A DNA stretch of 64,000 bases from RYN-230 sp963760405 (GTDB lineage Bacteria > Actinomycetota > Actinomycetes > Streptosporangiales > Streptosporangiaceae), in NCBI GenBank assembly GCA_963760405.1, contig CAVXCV010000008.1, forward strand, positions 124,001 through 188,000. The letters run 5' to 3'. Under the pieces are notes generated by a model that did no database searches, was not told the origin of the DNA, and saw nothing but the letters and a program-made list of their open reading frames with translations. Of this stretch, positions 43,637 to 57,429 are shown one piece after another. Each line of letters begins with the position of its first letter. Position 1 is the first letter of the stretch. Both the position numbers and the translations under genes were made by a program.

Positions 43637-45622
43637 TCAGCCGCCTGCGGCACCCTCGTCGTTGTTCTCGTCCTCAGCGGGGTCGTCACCCTCGGTGAGG
43701 TCCTCATCCTCGGCGAGGTCTTCGATGATCGTGTCGTCCAGCTCCCCGGCGCGCTCGGCCGCGTCCGTCTCCTCGTCCCGGTCCGCTGCTGCCGCCCGGC
43801 CGAACCAGGTGCGGGCTTCGTCGGCGCGCCCGGCCTCCAGCAACGCGTCTGCGTAGGCGTAGAACAGCCGGGCCGACCAGGGCCGGAGCCGCCGGTCGGT
43901 GAGCTCGGGGACCTGCAAGGTGACCGCGGCGGCCTCCGGCAGGCCCTGATCGCGCCGGATGCCGGACTCGACGATCCGCAGCTCGATCTCGGTCACCCGG
44001 TCCAGCCGGGCCTGGCCAGCTTCATTGATGATCGCCAGCGCCCGGTCCGGCCGGTCCAGGGCTCGCTCGGCGTCCGCCATCATCGGCAGGTAACTGCTGC
44101 GCCCGGTGAGCCGCCGGGCGGCGCGCAGCTCGGCCAGGGCCTCGGCCCAGTGCCCGGCGCGGTACGCGGCGATGCCCAGGGTTTCCCGGACGATGCCCAC
44201 CCGGGCGGCGAGCCGCCGTGCTTCCTGGGCGTACTGGTAGCCGACCTCGGGATCGTCGGCGAGACTGGCCGCGACCAGCCGCCGGGCCACGGCCGAGGCC
44301 AGGTCGCCGGGCAGGGTGCGCAGCTCCGCCGCGGCCTCTGGGTCCAGCTGGTCAGCGGTGATGCTGTCCGGGAGGTCCAGCCGCGGGCCTGTGCTGGCGC
44401 GGGGCCGCGGCTGCGGGCTGTCGCTCCACCGGGGAGGCTGGCCAGCGCCGGGCCGCGGTGGCCGGGCTGGCCGGCCGGGTCCGCTTGGCCGGCCACGGCC
44501 CGTCGTGCCGCGTGGGCTGTAACTCCCAGCGCCAGCGTCGCGGCCGCGTGGGCTGTAACTCCCCGGGCCAGTGTTACGGCCACGCGGACTGGACGACCCT
44601 TCGCTAGCGTCGCGGCTACGCGGGCTGTAGGAGCCCGGGCCAGCGTCGCGGGACCGGCCGGAGGCCGCCCTACTGGAGCCCGCCCGGCCAGAATCCGCCC
44701 GGCTGGAATCCGCGCGGCCAGAATCCGGGCGGCTGGAACCAGCCCAGCCCGAGCCGGTTCTGCTGCTGCCGGGCCGGCTACCGCTCGCGGCATCGCCGGC
44801 GCTCCTGCTACCGGGCCGGGCCGCCCGCGGCCCCCCGCCCGCGGGGCGACCGCCCGCCGCACCGGTGCGCGGGCTATCGGCCGCGGGCCTGCGCCAGGCC
44901 TGGCTGCCGCCAGCTGCATCGCCGTCCAGCCGGGAACTCGGCGACCGGGTTCCCGGGCGGGCGGCGCGGGGCCCATCAGCGGCCCGGCCCCGGGGCGGGC
45001 TAGTCCGGGAACCGTCAGCCGCTGGCCGGCCGCGGAACTGGCCGGCCCGGGGGGCCGCACCAGCGGCCCCGCTACGGGGCTGCCCGGTCCGGGACCCCGC
45101 ACCGGCAGCGCCGGGCCGGGCCGGACCGGACCGGACCGCCGCACCCTGGCCGCGCCGCGCACTGGTTTCTGGGCCGTCGGCCTCCCGGGCCGGGCGTTCC
45201 CAGCGGGCGCCCGGCACCGGGCGTGCGCCGCGGCTGGCACCCGCCGCGGACCGCGGGCCTCCGGTAGCCGCGGAACGCGAGCCGCCCGTCGCCGCGGAAC
45301 GCGAGCCGCCGGCCCCGGGCCTGGTACTGCGCTGCGCTCCGGTGTCACCCGCCCGGCGGTCACCGGGCCGGCTGTCGCCCGCCCTGCCGCCCGCGCCCCT
45401 GGGTCCTGCGGCCTTGGCCCCCGCAGCTCTAGGTCCTGCGGGCCTGGCATCGCCCCGGGCCTTATTGCCCTGAGTCTTGCTGACACCGGCCCGGGGAGTA
45501 CCGGGCCGGGCCTGGCCGGAGCGGGAGCCGCCGGAGCCTGTGCCAGCTGGCCGGCCACGGCCACGATCACCGCCGCGGGCACCATCGCCGCCGCGGCCTG
45601 CCCGGCCCTGTTCCCCTGCCAC
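43637..45622 (-). CDS. TPR-like protein with a very long repetitive disordered N-terminus
   Basis: 661 aa. Residues 1 to about 410 are almost only Gly, Arg, Ser, Ala and Pro, with 12-residue (RDAGxGSYSPRG type) and 5-residue (GRADS/SRADS type) tandem repeats. Residues about 420-625 form a folded helical domain (SAVARRLVAASLADDPEVGY, AYRAGHWAEALAELRAARRL, LFYAYADALLEAGRADEART) that looks like TPR repeats, and the end is highly acidic (EDEDLTEGDDPAEDENNDE). Its place between tyrS and the HAD gene matches Rv1691 of M. tuberculosis, a TPR protein. The N-terminus may bind RNA by charge, but this is inference. Confidence 0.75.
   Translation of the reverse strand: MAGEQGRAGRGGDGARGGDRGRGRPAGTGSGGSRSGQARPGTPRAGVSKTQGNKARGDARPAGPRAAGAKAAGPRGAGGRAGDSRPGDRRAGDTGAQRSTRPGAGGSRSAATGGSRSAATGGPRSAAGASRGARPVPGARWERPAREADGPETSARRGQGAAVRSGPARPGAAGAGSRTGQPRSGAAGAAPRAGQFRGRPAADGSRTSPPRGRAADGPRAARPGTRSPSSRLDGDAAGGSQAWRRPAADSPRTGAAGGRPAGGGPRAARPGSRSAGDAASGSRPGSSRTGSGWAGSSRPDSGRADSSRADSGRAGSSRAASGRSRDAGPGSYSPRSRDASEGSSSPRGRNTGPGSYSPRGRDAGAGSYSPRGTTGRGRPSGPGRPARPPRPGAGQPPRWSDSPQPRPRASTGPRLDLPDSITADQLDPEAAAELRTLPGDLASAVARRLVAASLADDPEVGYQYAQEARRLAARVGIVRETLGIAAYRAGHWAEALAELRAARRLTGRSSYLPMMADAERALDRPDRALAIINEAGQARLDRVTEIELRIVESGIRRDQGLPEAAAVTLQVPELTDRRLRPWSARLFYAYADALLEAGRADEARTWFGRAAAADRDEETDAAERAGELDDTIIEDLAEDEDLTEGDDPAEDENNDEGAAGG
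44509..44652 (-). repeat. 36-bp tandem repeats in the TPR-like gene
   Basis: Four 36-bp units at 44509-44544, 44545-44580, 44581-44616 and 44617-44652. Copies 1 and 2 are the closest, copy 3 the most diverged. Each encodes 12 residues of the type S-P-R-G-R-D-A-G-x-G-S-Y. Confidence 0.9.
44672..44745 (-). repeat. 15-bp tandem repeats in the TPR-like gene
   Basis: About five imperfect 15-bp units alternating cggccagaatccgcc and cggctggaatccgcg encode G/S-R-A/P-D/G-S pentapeptides next to the 36-bp repeats. Confidence 0.8.
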
Positions 45623-45748
45623 GCCATCCTCCGAACTTCGCTGCCGACCACCATGGTCTCAGCCAGCTAGCCAGCCACCTCGGTGCACCACACCATCGGT
45701 GCACCTGTGCAACACGTGCGCCCCAGCGAAAAGTCCGCCCAGACAACA

Positions 45749-45781
45749 GTTGAGGCCGCTCCCCCAGGGAGCGGCCTCAAC
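45749..45781 (-). terminator. rRNA operon terminator
   Basis: A perfect 15-bp stem (45749-45763 with 45767-45781) and 3-nt loop lie 8 bp beyond the 5S 3' end. On the minus strand TGTTGTCT follows. This is the strongest hairpin in the window. Confidence 0.9.
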
Positions 45782-45788
45782 CAAAGTA

Positions 45789-45907
45789 TGTCCGGCGGCG
45801 TCCTACTCTCCCACGCGGTCCCCCACGCAGTACCATCGGCGCTGAAGAGCTTAACTTCCGGGTTCGGAATGGGACCGGGTGTTTCCCCTTCGCTATGGCC
45901 ACCGAAA
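45789..45907 (-). rRNA. rrf: 5S ribosomal RNA
   Basis: About 117-119 nt. The minus strand carries the universal segments CGGTCCCATTCCGAACCCGG and AAGTTAAGC, and its ends pair (TTTCGGTGGC... / ...GCCGCCGGACA). It is the last gene of the rRNA operon. Ends are estimated to within a few bases. Confidence 0.97.
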
Positions 45908-46030
45908 CACTATGGAGATGTCAGGAGCCCAGCCCCGGTCACCCGGAATCAACGGGCCCGACCGCATCTCGGGAACCGCACAGTGGACGCAAGCGCTACC
46001 CAGGAGTTGCCTCCCGGGTAAATAAAGTAG
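45908..46030 (-). other. 23S-5S spacer with 3' arm of the pre-23S processing stem
   Basis: The 123-bp spacer contains no tRNA. The segment 45971-45994 is complementary in the transcript to 49246-49273 in the 16S-23S spacer, apart from a few mismatches. The two form the RNase III-type stem that closes the 23S precursor. Confidence 0.7.
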
Positions 46031-51072
<5,042 letters not shown>

Positions 51073-51314
51073 TGTCTATATGCAACCGCTTGCCGAAGCA
51101 GGCGGGAGCTGACACATGGAGTGCCTTATCGGACGGCTTACGCCGACCAGTAAGGCGATCATGGCATTCCGTAGCGAGGTTCTGACCGTTACCGGCCAGG
51201 CCCCACTGACGGGGTTTTGTGCATGTGCACTGGCTTTTAGCACGCTGTTGAGTTCTCAAGGAGCGGACGCGCACCATCGCCAGGCTTTCACCTTGGCTCC
51301 GGGGCAACCCTTCT

Positions 51315-51343
51315 AACTTACCAGCAAGCCCTGAGGCTGTCAA
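51315..51343 (-). promoter_or_regulatory. rRNA operon promoter P2
   Basis: Minus-strand TTGACA (51343-51338), exactly 17 bp, then TAAGTT (51320-51315): a perfect -35 and a TAnnnT -10. Predicted start about 51308, 235 nt before 16S. Confidence 0.85.
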
Positions 51344-51500
51344 CCCGAGGTTCTCGTTCCGACGAGGCTCTGATCCTTGCTGTCTTCCCAGCTTACCCGC
51401 AGCGAGAGACTACCCGTTACGGGTTTTCTCGCCTGAGGTGGTCGCTGCCATCGATCAGAAACTGACGATCATGGCTTGCTGGACTTGCTTGCTGAACACT

Positions 51501-51540
51501 TACTTACTGAACCCTGCTTGTACTTACTGAACCTTGCTTG
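51501..51540. repeat. 20-bp direct repeats between rRNA promoters
   Basis: tacttactgaaccctgcttg (51501-51520) is followed at once by a copy with one change (51521-51540). Related fragments such as cttgcttgctgaac lie at 51484-51497. The block lies downstream of P1 and upstream of P2. Confidence 0.8.
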
Positions 51541-51596
51541 CTGCACCCTGGGTCCCGTCCACCAGCGGCGTTCCGGTTTCCCTCGGGGCAGGTAGA

Positions 51597-51625
51597 ACAT
51601 TAGGCAGGAAAATCCGTTCCGTCAA
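51597..51625 (-). promoter_or_regulatory. rRNA operon promoter P1
   Basis: Minus-strand TTGACG (51625-51620), exactly 17 bp, then TAATGT (51602-51597). Predicted start about 51590, some 280 bp upstream of P2. Confidence 0.75.
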
Positions 51626-52167
51626 ATCGGCGCCCTATGCCCCCGCCTGGGCATTCATATGCCCAGCTCAGAAGGTTATCGAGGGCCCTGTGCAGCACCG
51701 TTCGGGGCACCTGGGCGGTGGCAAACCCGGGGTAGCAGCGGACCGGCTGGCCGGAAGAATTCTCCACGTGTCCCGGATCTGCCCGGGCCACGCGGCCAGG
51801 ACCCACCGGCCGCTTCTACCACGGCTGGTGTCCCGCCCTGGTGCCAACCACATGACCAGGGAATCTGTTCCCGGCCAACGGCATATCCTCCCCCAGTACC
51901 GACGAGTTCCCAGCCCGGTACCGGCGAGCGGGCCTGCCGCCCGCAGCCTGCTGGGCCGGGGTGGCTGGTGCGCGCAGTGCGGGCCATGTGCCGTGTCTCC
52001 GGGCGCCTGCGGGTTTCCTGATCGGCGATTAGTGCCCCAAATTGCGACACTAATCACAGCCGGGCCGGCAGGCCCGGCCGCCAGCTGCGCCCGCGGAGGG
52101 CCGCCCCTCATGGGCTGGCGGACAGACCGCCCCCGTAGGCCCGGCAGGAGCCGGTTCAGGCCAGGCG
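51626..52167. other. Non-coding region between tyrS and the rRNA promoters, with dyads
   Basis: About 540 bp with no convincing gene. It holds three dyads: CTGGGCAT-tcat-ATGCCCAG at 51647-51666, immediately upstream of P1; GATTAGTG (52027-52034) with CACTAATC (52048-52055); and the perfect 8-bp hairpin GCCGGGCC-ggca-GGCCCGGC at 52059-52078, which may be the tyrS terminator (about 90 bp after its stop). Small frames here have no family resemblance. Confidence 0.5.
52059..52078 (-). terminator. Possible terminator of tyrS
   Basis: GCCGGGCC (52059-52066) and GGCCCGGC (52071-52078) form a perfect GC-only stem with a 4-nt loop, 90 bp beyond the tyrS stop. There is no U-tract. Confidence 0.45.
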
Positions 52168-53478
52168 TCAATCGCGTATCAGTTCCACCCCGCCGACTGT
52201 GCGCTTGCCGCGCCGGAGTATCAGGAACCGGCTGTGCAACAGGTCAGTCTCGGCTGGCTGCTCGTCCGGGGCGGTGATCCGGCGGTTGTTCAGGTAGGCG
52301 CCGCCTGCGGCGATCGCCCGGCGCGCCGCCGACTTGCTCGACACGATTCCGGTGGCCGCCATCAGGTCGGCGACCGTGGGCAGGCTGCCGTCCGCCGGGA
52401 CCCCGGCCGTTGCCGACGGGATCTCGGCCAGGGCGGCCGCCAGCGTCTTCTCGTCCAGCCCGGCGAGATTGCCCTGGCCGAACAGGGCATGACTGGCCGC
52501 GATGGCCTTGTCGGTCTCCTCAGCCCCGTGCACCAGCGTGGTTACCTCAGCCGCCAGTACCCGCTGTGCCATCCGGGCCGCCGGTGTCTCCCGGATCGAC
52601 TTCTCCAGCGCCTCGATCTCCGCCTCCGGCCGGAACGTGAACACGCGGAGCAGGCCGGGCACTTCCTCATCGGCCCGGTTCAGCCAGAACTGGTAGAACG
52701 CGTACGGGCTCATCAGGTCCGGGCTGAGCCAGATCGCCCCGCCCTCGGTCTTGCCGTACTTGGTCCCGTCCGGCTTGGTGATCAGCGGGGTGGCCAGGGC
52801 GTGCACCGCGGATCCGTCCACCCGCCGGATCAGGTCAACGCCCGCGACCAGGTTGCCCCACTGATCGCTGCCGCCGAGCTGGAGCGTGCAGCCGTACCGC
52901 CGGAACAGCTCCAGGAAGTCGTTGGCCTGCAGGATCTGGTAGCTGAACTCGGTGTAGCTGATCCCGCCCGCCTCGAGCCTGGCCTTCACCGATTCCCGGC
53001 TCAGCATCTGGTTCACCGGGAAGTGCTTGCCGATGTCACGGAGGAACTCCAGGGCGGACAGCGGTTCGGTCCAGTCCAGGTTGCTCACCAGGAGCGCGCT
53101 GGTATCCGGCCCGTCCCCGGGGCTGTCCTGCGGGCCACCGGAGAAGTCCAGGAACCGGGATACCTCCCGGCCGATCCGGTCCACCCACTCCGCGATCACC
53201 TCGCGTGGGTTGAGCACCCGTTCCGCCGACTTGCCGCTCGGATCCCCGATCAGCCCGGTCGCGCCGCCGACCAGCGCGATCGGCCGGTGCCCGGCGAGCT
53301 GAAACCGGCGCATGGTCAGCAGCAGCACGAGGTTGCCGATGTGCAGCCCGGGCGCGGTGGGATCGAAGCCGCCGTACAACGTCACCTGGCCCGCGCTGAG
53401 CGCCTTCCGCAGCTCATCGGGGTCGGTGGACTGCGCGATCAGGCCACGCCAGGTCAGCTCGTCGATGATGTCGGTCAC
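52168..53478 (-). CDS. tyrS: Tyrosyl-tRNA synthetase
   Basis: Class I aminoacyl-tRNA synthetase of 436 aa that charges tRNA-Tyr. The HIGH motif is TAPGLHIGNLV near residue 42; the tyrosine-binding region has YTEFSYQILQANDF and LQLGGSDQWGN; the KMSKS equivalent is KPDGTKYGKTEGG near 228. The S4-like RNA-binding domain closes the protein (VADLMAATGIVSSKSAARRA to LILRRGKRTVGGVELI). GTG 53478 gives the standard TDIIDELTWRGLI start. It lies 26 bp after mpg, and the order argH-mpg-tyrS is compact enough to be one transcript. No T-box leader is visible. Confidence 0.96.
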   Translation of the reverse strand: MTDIIDELTWRGLIAQSTDPDELRKALSAGQVTLYGGFDPTAPGLHIGNLVLLLTMRRFQLAGHRPIALVGGATGLIGDPSGKSAERVLNPREVIAEWVDRIGREVSRFLDFSGGPQDSPGDGPDTSALLVSNLDWTEPLSALEFLRDIGKHFPVNQMLSRESVKARLEAGGISYTEFSYQILQANDFLELFRRYGCTLQLGGSDQWGNLVAGVDLIRRVDGSAVHALATPLITKPDGTKYGKTEGGAIWLSPDLMSPYAFYQFWLNRADEEVPGLLRVFTFRPEAEIEALEKSIRETPAARMAQRVLAAEVTTLVHGAEETDKAIAASHALFGQGNLAGLDEKTLAAALAEIPSATAGVPADGSLPTVADLMAATGIVSSKSAARRAIAAGGAYLNNRRITAPDEQPAETDLLHSRFLILRRGKRTVGGVELIRD

Positions 53479-53504
53479 CGGGTAATCGTCCCACCTACCC
53501 CGGC

Positions 53505-54182
53505 CTACGGTGAAACCGCTTTCGGCCTGGCCCGCGGCACGTGCGGGCGGTAGACGGACACGGTCGGGTCCCCGGTCAGCCAGAACCGCCAGGGCCGGTC
53601 GGCCGCGGCGCTCACGCCGACCCGGGGCCCCTGGCTGATGGCCGCGGGTCCAGGCCGCACACCGGCCGCGGCCCGGATCCGGAGCGGGGACGCCGGGTCG
53701 CACACATCCGCGCCATCGAGCCCGCGGCCGATGTCGAGCGCCTGGCACAGCCGGGCCGGCCCCCGGGCCAGGTCACGGTCGGCCACCCGGGCCGCGCCGG
53801 AGCGCCCGGCCACCCGGCGGGCGGCCGCCAGCGGGATGCCTTCGATGACCCGGCCCGCGCGGATCAGGATCCCGGACGCCGCGCCCTCGGGCAGGCAGAT
53901 CATGTTCACGCAGTAGTGCATGCCATAGGTGAAATACACGTAGGCGTGCCCAGGCGGGCCGAACATCACCGCGTTCCGGGCGGTGCGGCCCCGGTACGCG
54001 TGCGAGGCCGGGTCAGCCGGGCCCTCGTACGCCTCGACCTCGGTGAGCAGCACCGCGACCCGGCCGGCTGACGTCTCGTGCTCCAGCACGCAGCCCAGCA
54101 GCTGCGGGGCCACCCGGAGCGAATGGCCAGCGAAGAACTCGCGCGCGAGGACCGGGCCAGCCGCCATCGGGCCGCTCACCAC
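53505..54182 (-). CDS. mpg: 3-methyladenine DNA glycosylase (Mpg/Aag family)
   Basis: 225-aa alkyladenine glycosylase that removes 3-methyladenine and related bases. The family sequence LAREFFAGHSLRVAPQLLGC opens the fold, then LTEVEAYEGPADPASHAYRG with the catalytic Glu near residue 50, RNAVMFGPPGHAYVYFTYG and MHYCVNMICLPEG. GTG 54182 or 54179 begins it, 8 bp after argH. The end is 26 bp before tyrS. The mpg-tyrS pair is conserved in mycobacteria. Confidence 0.92.
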   Translation of the reverse strand: MVSGPMAAGPVLAREFFAGHSLRVAPQLLGCVLEHETSAGRVAVLLTEVEAYEGPADPASHAYRGRTARNAVMFGPPGHAYVYFTYGMHYCVNMICLPEGAASGILIRAGRVIEGIPLAAARRVAGRSGAARVADRDLARGPARLCQALDIGRGLDGADVCDPASPLRIRAAAGVRPGPAAISQGPRVGVSAAADRPWRFWLTGDPTVSVYRPHVPRARPKAVSP

Positions 54183-54190
54183 GGGCCCGG

Positions 54191-55624
<1,434 letters not shown>

Positions 55625-55674
55625 CAGTGTCCTCTCATCCTGGTCGGCTCCGGGCTGAGCCGGGCTGGCCGATG

Positions 55675-55819
55675 TTACGCCGTGCGCGCGTTCCGCATCG
55701 CGGCGATCTTGCTGGGCAGGCCCCACAGCTCGGCGGAGCCCTTTGGCCAGTGACTGGTCGAAGGTATCGCCCGTGTCGTAGGTCGCCAGCCGGTAATCGT
55801 AGAGCGAACCGCTCTGCCA
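55675..55819 (-). pseudogene. argG: Remnant of argininosuccinate synthase (argG), C-terminal ~46 codons only
   Basis: The minus strand from 55816 reads QSGSLYDYRLATYDTGD and TFDQSLAKG, then one base out of frame SAELWGLPSKIAAMRNARTA and a TAA at 55677-55675. This is the C-terminus of the Bacillus/actinobacterial type of ArgG (usual total about 400 aa). Upstream of 55820 similarity ends abruptly, an in-frame TAA follows, and the argR stop is only 36 bp away, so about 350 codons are missing. The frame change lies in the homopolymers AAAGGG. Position between argR and argH is exactly where argG stands in the mycobacterial cluster. Confidence 0.85.
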
Positions 55820-55855
55820 TCGTGCATCCCTTACTAGTGACTGAGTTTCAGCAGG

Positions 55856-56505
55856 TCAGTTTCGCCGCTCCGCGATGCGCAGCAGCGCCTGCGCCACCGC
55901 CGCGCCGCCGGCCGGGTCCCGGCTGATCACCAGCACCGTGTCATCGCCCGCCACCGTGCCCAGGATCGACGGCCAGGCCGCGTGATCAATGGCCGAGGCG
56001 AGGACCTGCGCCGCTCCGGCGGGCGTGCGCAGCACCGCCAGGTTCGCGCTCGGTTCCGCGCTGAGCAGGAACTCAGCCGCGATCCGGGCCAGCCGCCGGC
56101 CGGCTCCCGGTCGGCCAGGCCGCCGTGCTCCGTGACCGGCCGGGCCGCCAGCGGGCCGGTCCCAGCGCCGGAAGCGGGGGACACGAATGGCCCGTCGCCT
56201 GGCTCGCCGCCGCGGGCTTCCACCCGGGCCGCGGCCGGAGCCAGGCCCGCGGCCAGGCCTCCTGGGCGGGAGCCGGGCCCGCCCGGCTCCCCCGGCAGGG
56301 CGTACACCAGCGCCCCGTCCGGCCCGCGCAACCGCACCGCGCCCAGCTCGTCCAGGTCCCGGGACAACGTGGCCTGGGTCACCCGCACCCCGCGCTGGGC
56401 CAGGAACTCGGCCAGCTCCTCCTGGGAGCGGACCGCGGCCTGGGCCAGGATGCCAGCGATCTGCGCCTGCCGGGCGGTCTTCGTGACCGGGCTGACCGGA
56501 GTCAT
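55856..56505 (-). CDS. argR: Arginine repressor ArgR, frameshift in the linker
   Basis: Arginine-responsive hexameric regulator. The N-terminal winged helix is in the frame of ATG 56505: KTARQAQIAGILAQAAVRSQ to GVRVTQATLSRDLDELGAVR. A Pro/Gly-rich linker of about 60 residues follows, longer than usual. The C-terminal oligomerisation and arginine-binding domain is in another frame from about 56095: RIAAEFLLSAEPSANLAVLR, ASAIDHAAWPSILGTVAGDD with the arginine-contact DD, to the stop at 55856. One missing base in gccggccggcggc (about 56090-56110) would join them. ATGA overlap with argF makes the two co-translated. Confidence 0.82.
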
Positions 56506-57428
56506 GCCGCACGCTCCAGCAGCCAGCTGATCAGCGCCTTCTGCGCGTGCAGGCGGTTTTCCGCCTCGTCCCAGACGACGCTGCGCGGGCCGTCGATGAC
56601 CTCGGCGGTGATCTCCTCACCGCGATGGGCCGGCAGGCAGTGCAGCACCACGCAGCCCGGCCGGGCCAGCCCCAGCTTCTTCGCGTCCAGCTGGAACGGG
56701 GCCAGCTTGGCGGTTCGCTTGCTTTCCTGGCCCTCCTGGCCCATGGACGTCCACACGTCGGTGGCCAGCACGTCCGCGTCCGTGCAGGCCGCCTTGGCGT
56801 CGCTGGTCACCTCGGCCGTGGCGCCGGTCTCCGCGCCGATGGCCTGGGCCTCGGCCAGCACGTCAGGATCGGGCTGGTACTTCCCGGGCGCGGCGATCCG
56901 GACGTGCAGGCCCGCGGTGGCCCCGCCGAGCAGGTAGGAGTGCGCCATGTTGCTCGAGCCGTCGCCCAGGAAGGTGAGCGTCCGGCCGGCCAGGCCGCCC
57001 AGCGCGGTCCGCACGGTCTGCAGGTCGGCCAGGACCTGGCAGGGGTGGAAGGTATCGGTGAGCGCGTTGATCACCGGGACGGAGCTGGCCGCCGCCATCT
57101 CCGCCAGCTGGTCCTGGCGGAAGGTGCGCCAGACGACCGCCGCGACCTGGCGGCTGAGCACCCGGGCGGTGTCCCCGGCCGGCTCCCCGCGGCCCAGCTG
57201 CGATGACCCCGCATCGATCAGCAGCGGCTGGCCGCCCAGCTCGGCGATGCCTACCGCGAACGAGACCCGGGTCCGGGTGGACGGCTTGTCGAACAGCACC
57301 GCCACGGTCCGCGGCCCGGCCAGCGGGCGGTGGCCGAGCCGGTCGGCCTTCATCGCGTCGGCCAGGTCGAGCACCTCGGCCTGCTCGGCCGGGTTCAGGT
57401 CGTCGTCGCGCAGGAAGTGCCGGGGCAT
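56502..57428 (-). CDS. argF: Ornithine carbamoyltransferase
   Basis: 308-aa enzyme making citrulline from ornithine and carbamoyl phosphate. The carbamoyl-phosphate motif KPSTRTRVSF is near residue 48, TDTFHPCQVLADL near 125 and the ornithine-loop HCLPAHRGEEI near 258. ATG 57428 begins one base after the argD stop (TGACATG). Length is typical. Product feeds the now incomplete argG step. Confidence 0.96.
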   Translation of the reverse strand: MPRHFLRDDDLNPAEQAEVLDLADAMKADRLGHRPLAGPRTVAVLFDKPSTRTRVSFAVGIAELGGQPLLIDAGSSQLGRGEPAGDTARVLSRQVAAVVWRTFRQDQLAEMAAASSVPVINALTDTFHPCQVLADLQTVRTALGGLAGRTLTFLGDGSSNMAHSYLLGGATAGLHVRIAAPGKYQPDPDVLAEAQAIGAETGATAEVTSDAKAACTDADVLATDVWTSMGQEGQESKRTAKLAPFQLDAKKLGLARPGCVVLHCLPAHRGEEITAEVIDGPRSVVWDEAENRLHAQKALISWLLERAA

Positions 57429-57429
57429 G

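Larger units (their letters stand above)
51073..51596 (-). other. rRNA operon leader
   Basis: About 520 bp between the distal promoter and 16S. On the minus strand it includes CTCCTTGAGAACTCAACAGC (around 51265-51246), a sequence characteristic of actinobacterial rrn leaders and likely part of the antitermination/processing signals. It also contains promoter P2 and the 20-bp direct repeats. No gene is visible. Confidence 0.6.

Noticed and set aside
43604..45670. 688-codon plus-strand frame opposite the TPR-like gene
   Set aside because: Low-complexity mirror of the repeat region. The minus strand has the folded TPR domain with sensible composition.
51600..51806. Minus-strand frame with PGGGIGRR-like text near 51640, reminiscent of translated tRNA genes
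   Set aside because: No T-loop (GGTTCGANTCC) or cloverleaf could be found, so it is not a tRNA. The region is promoter sequence.
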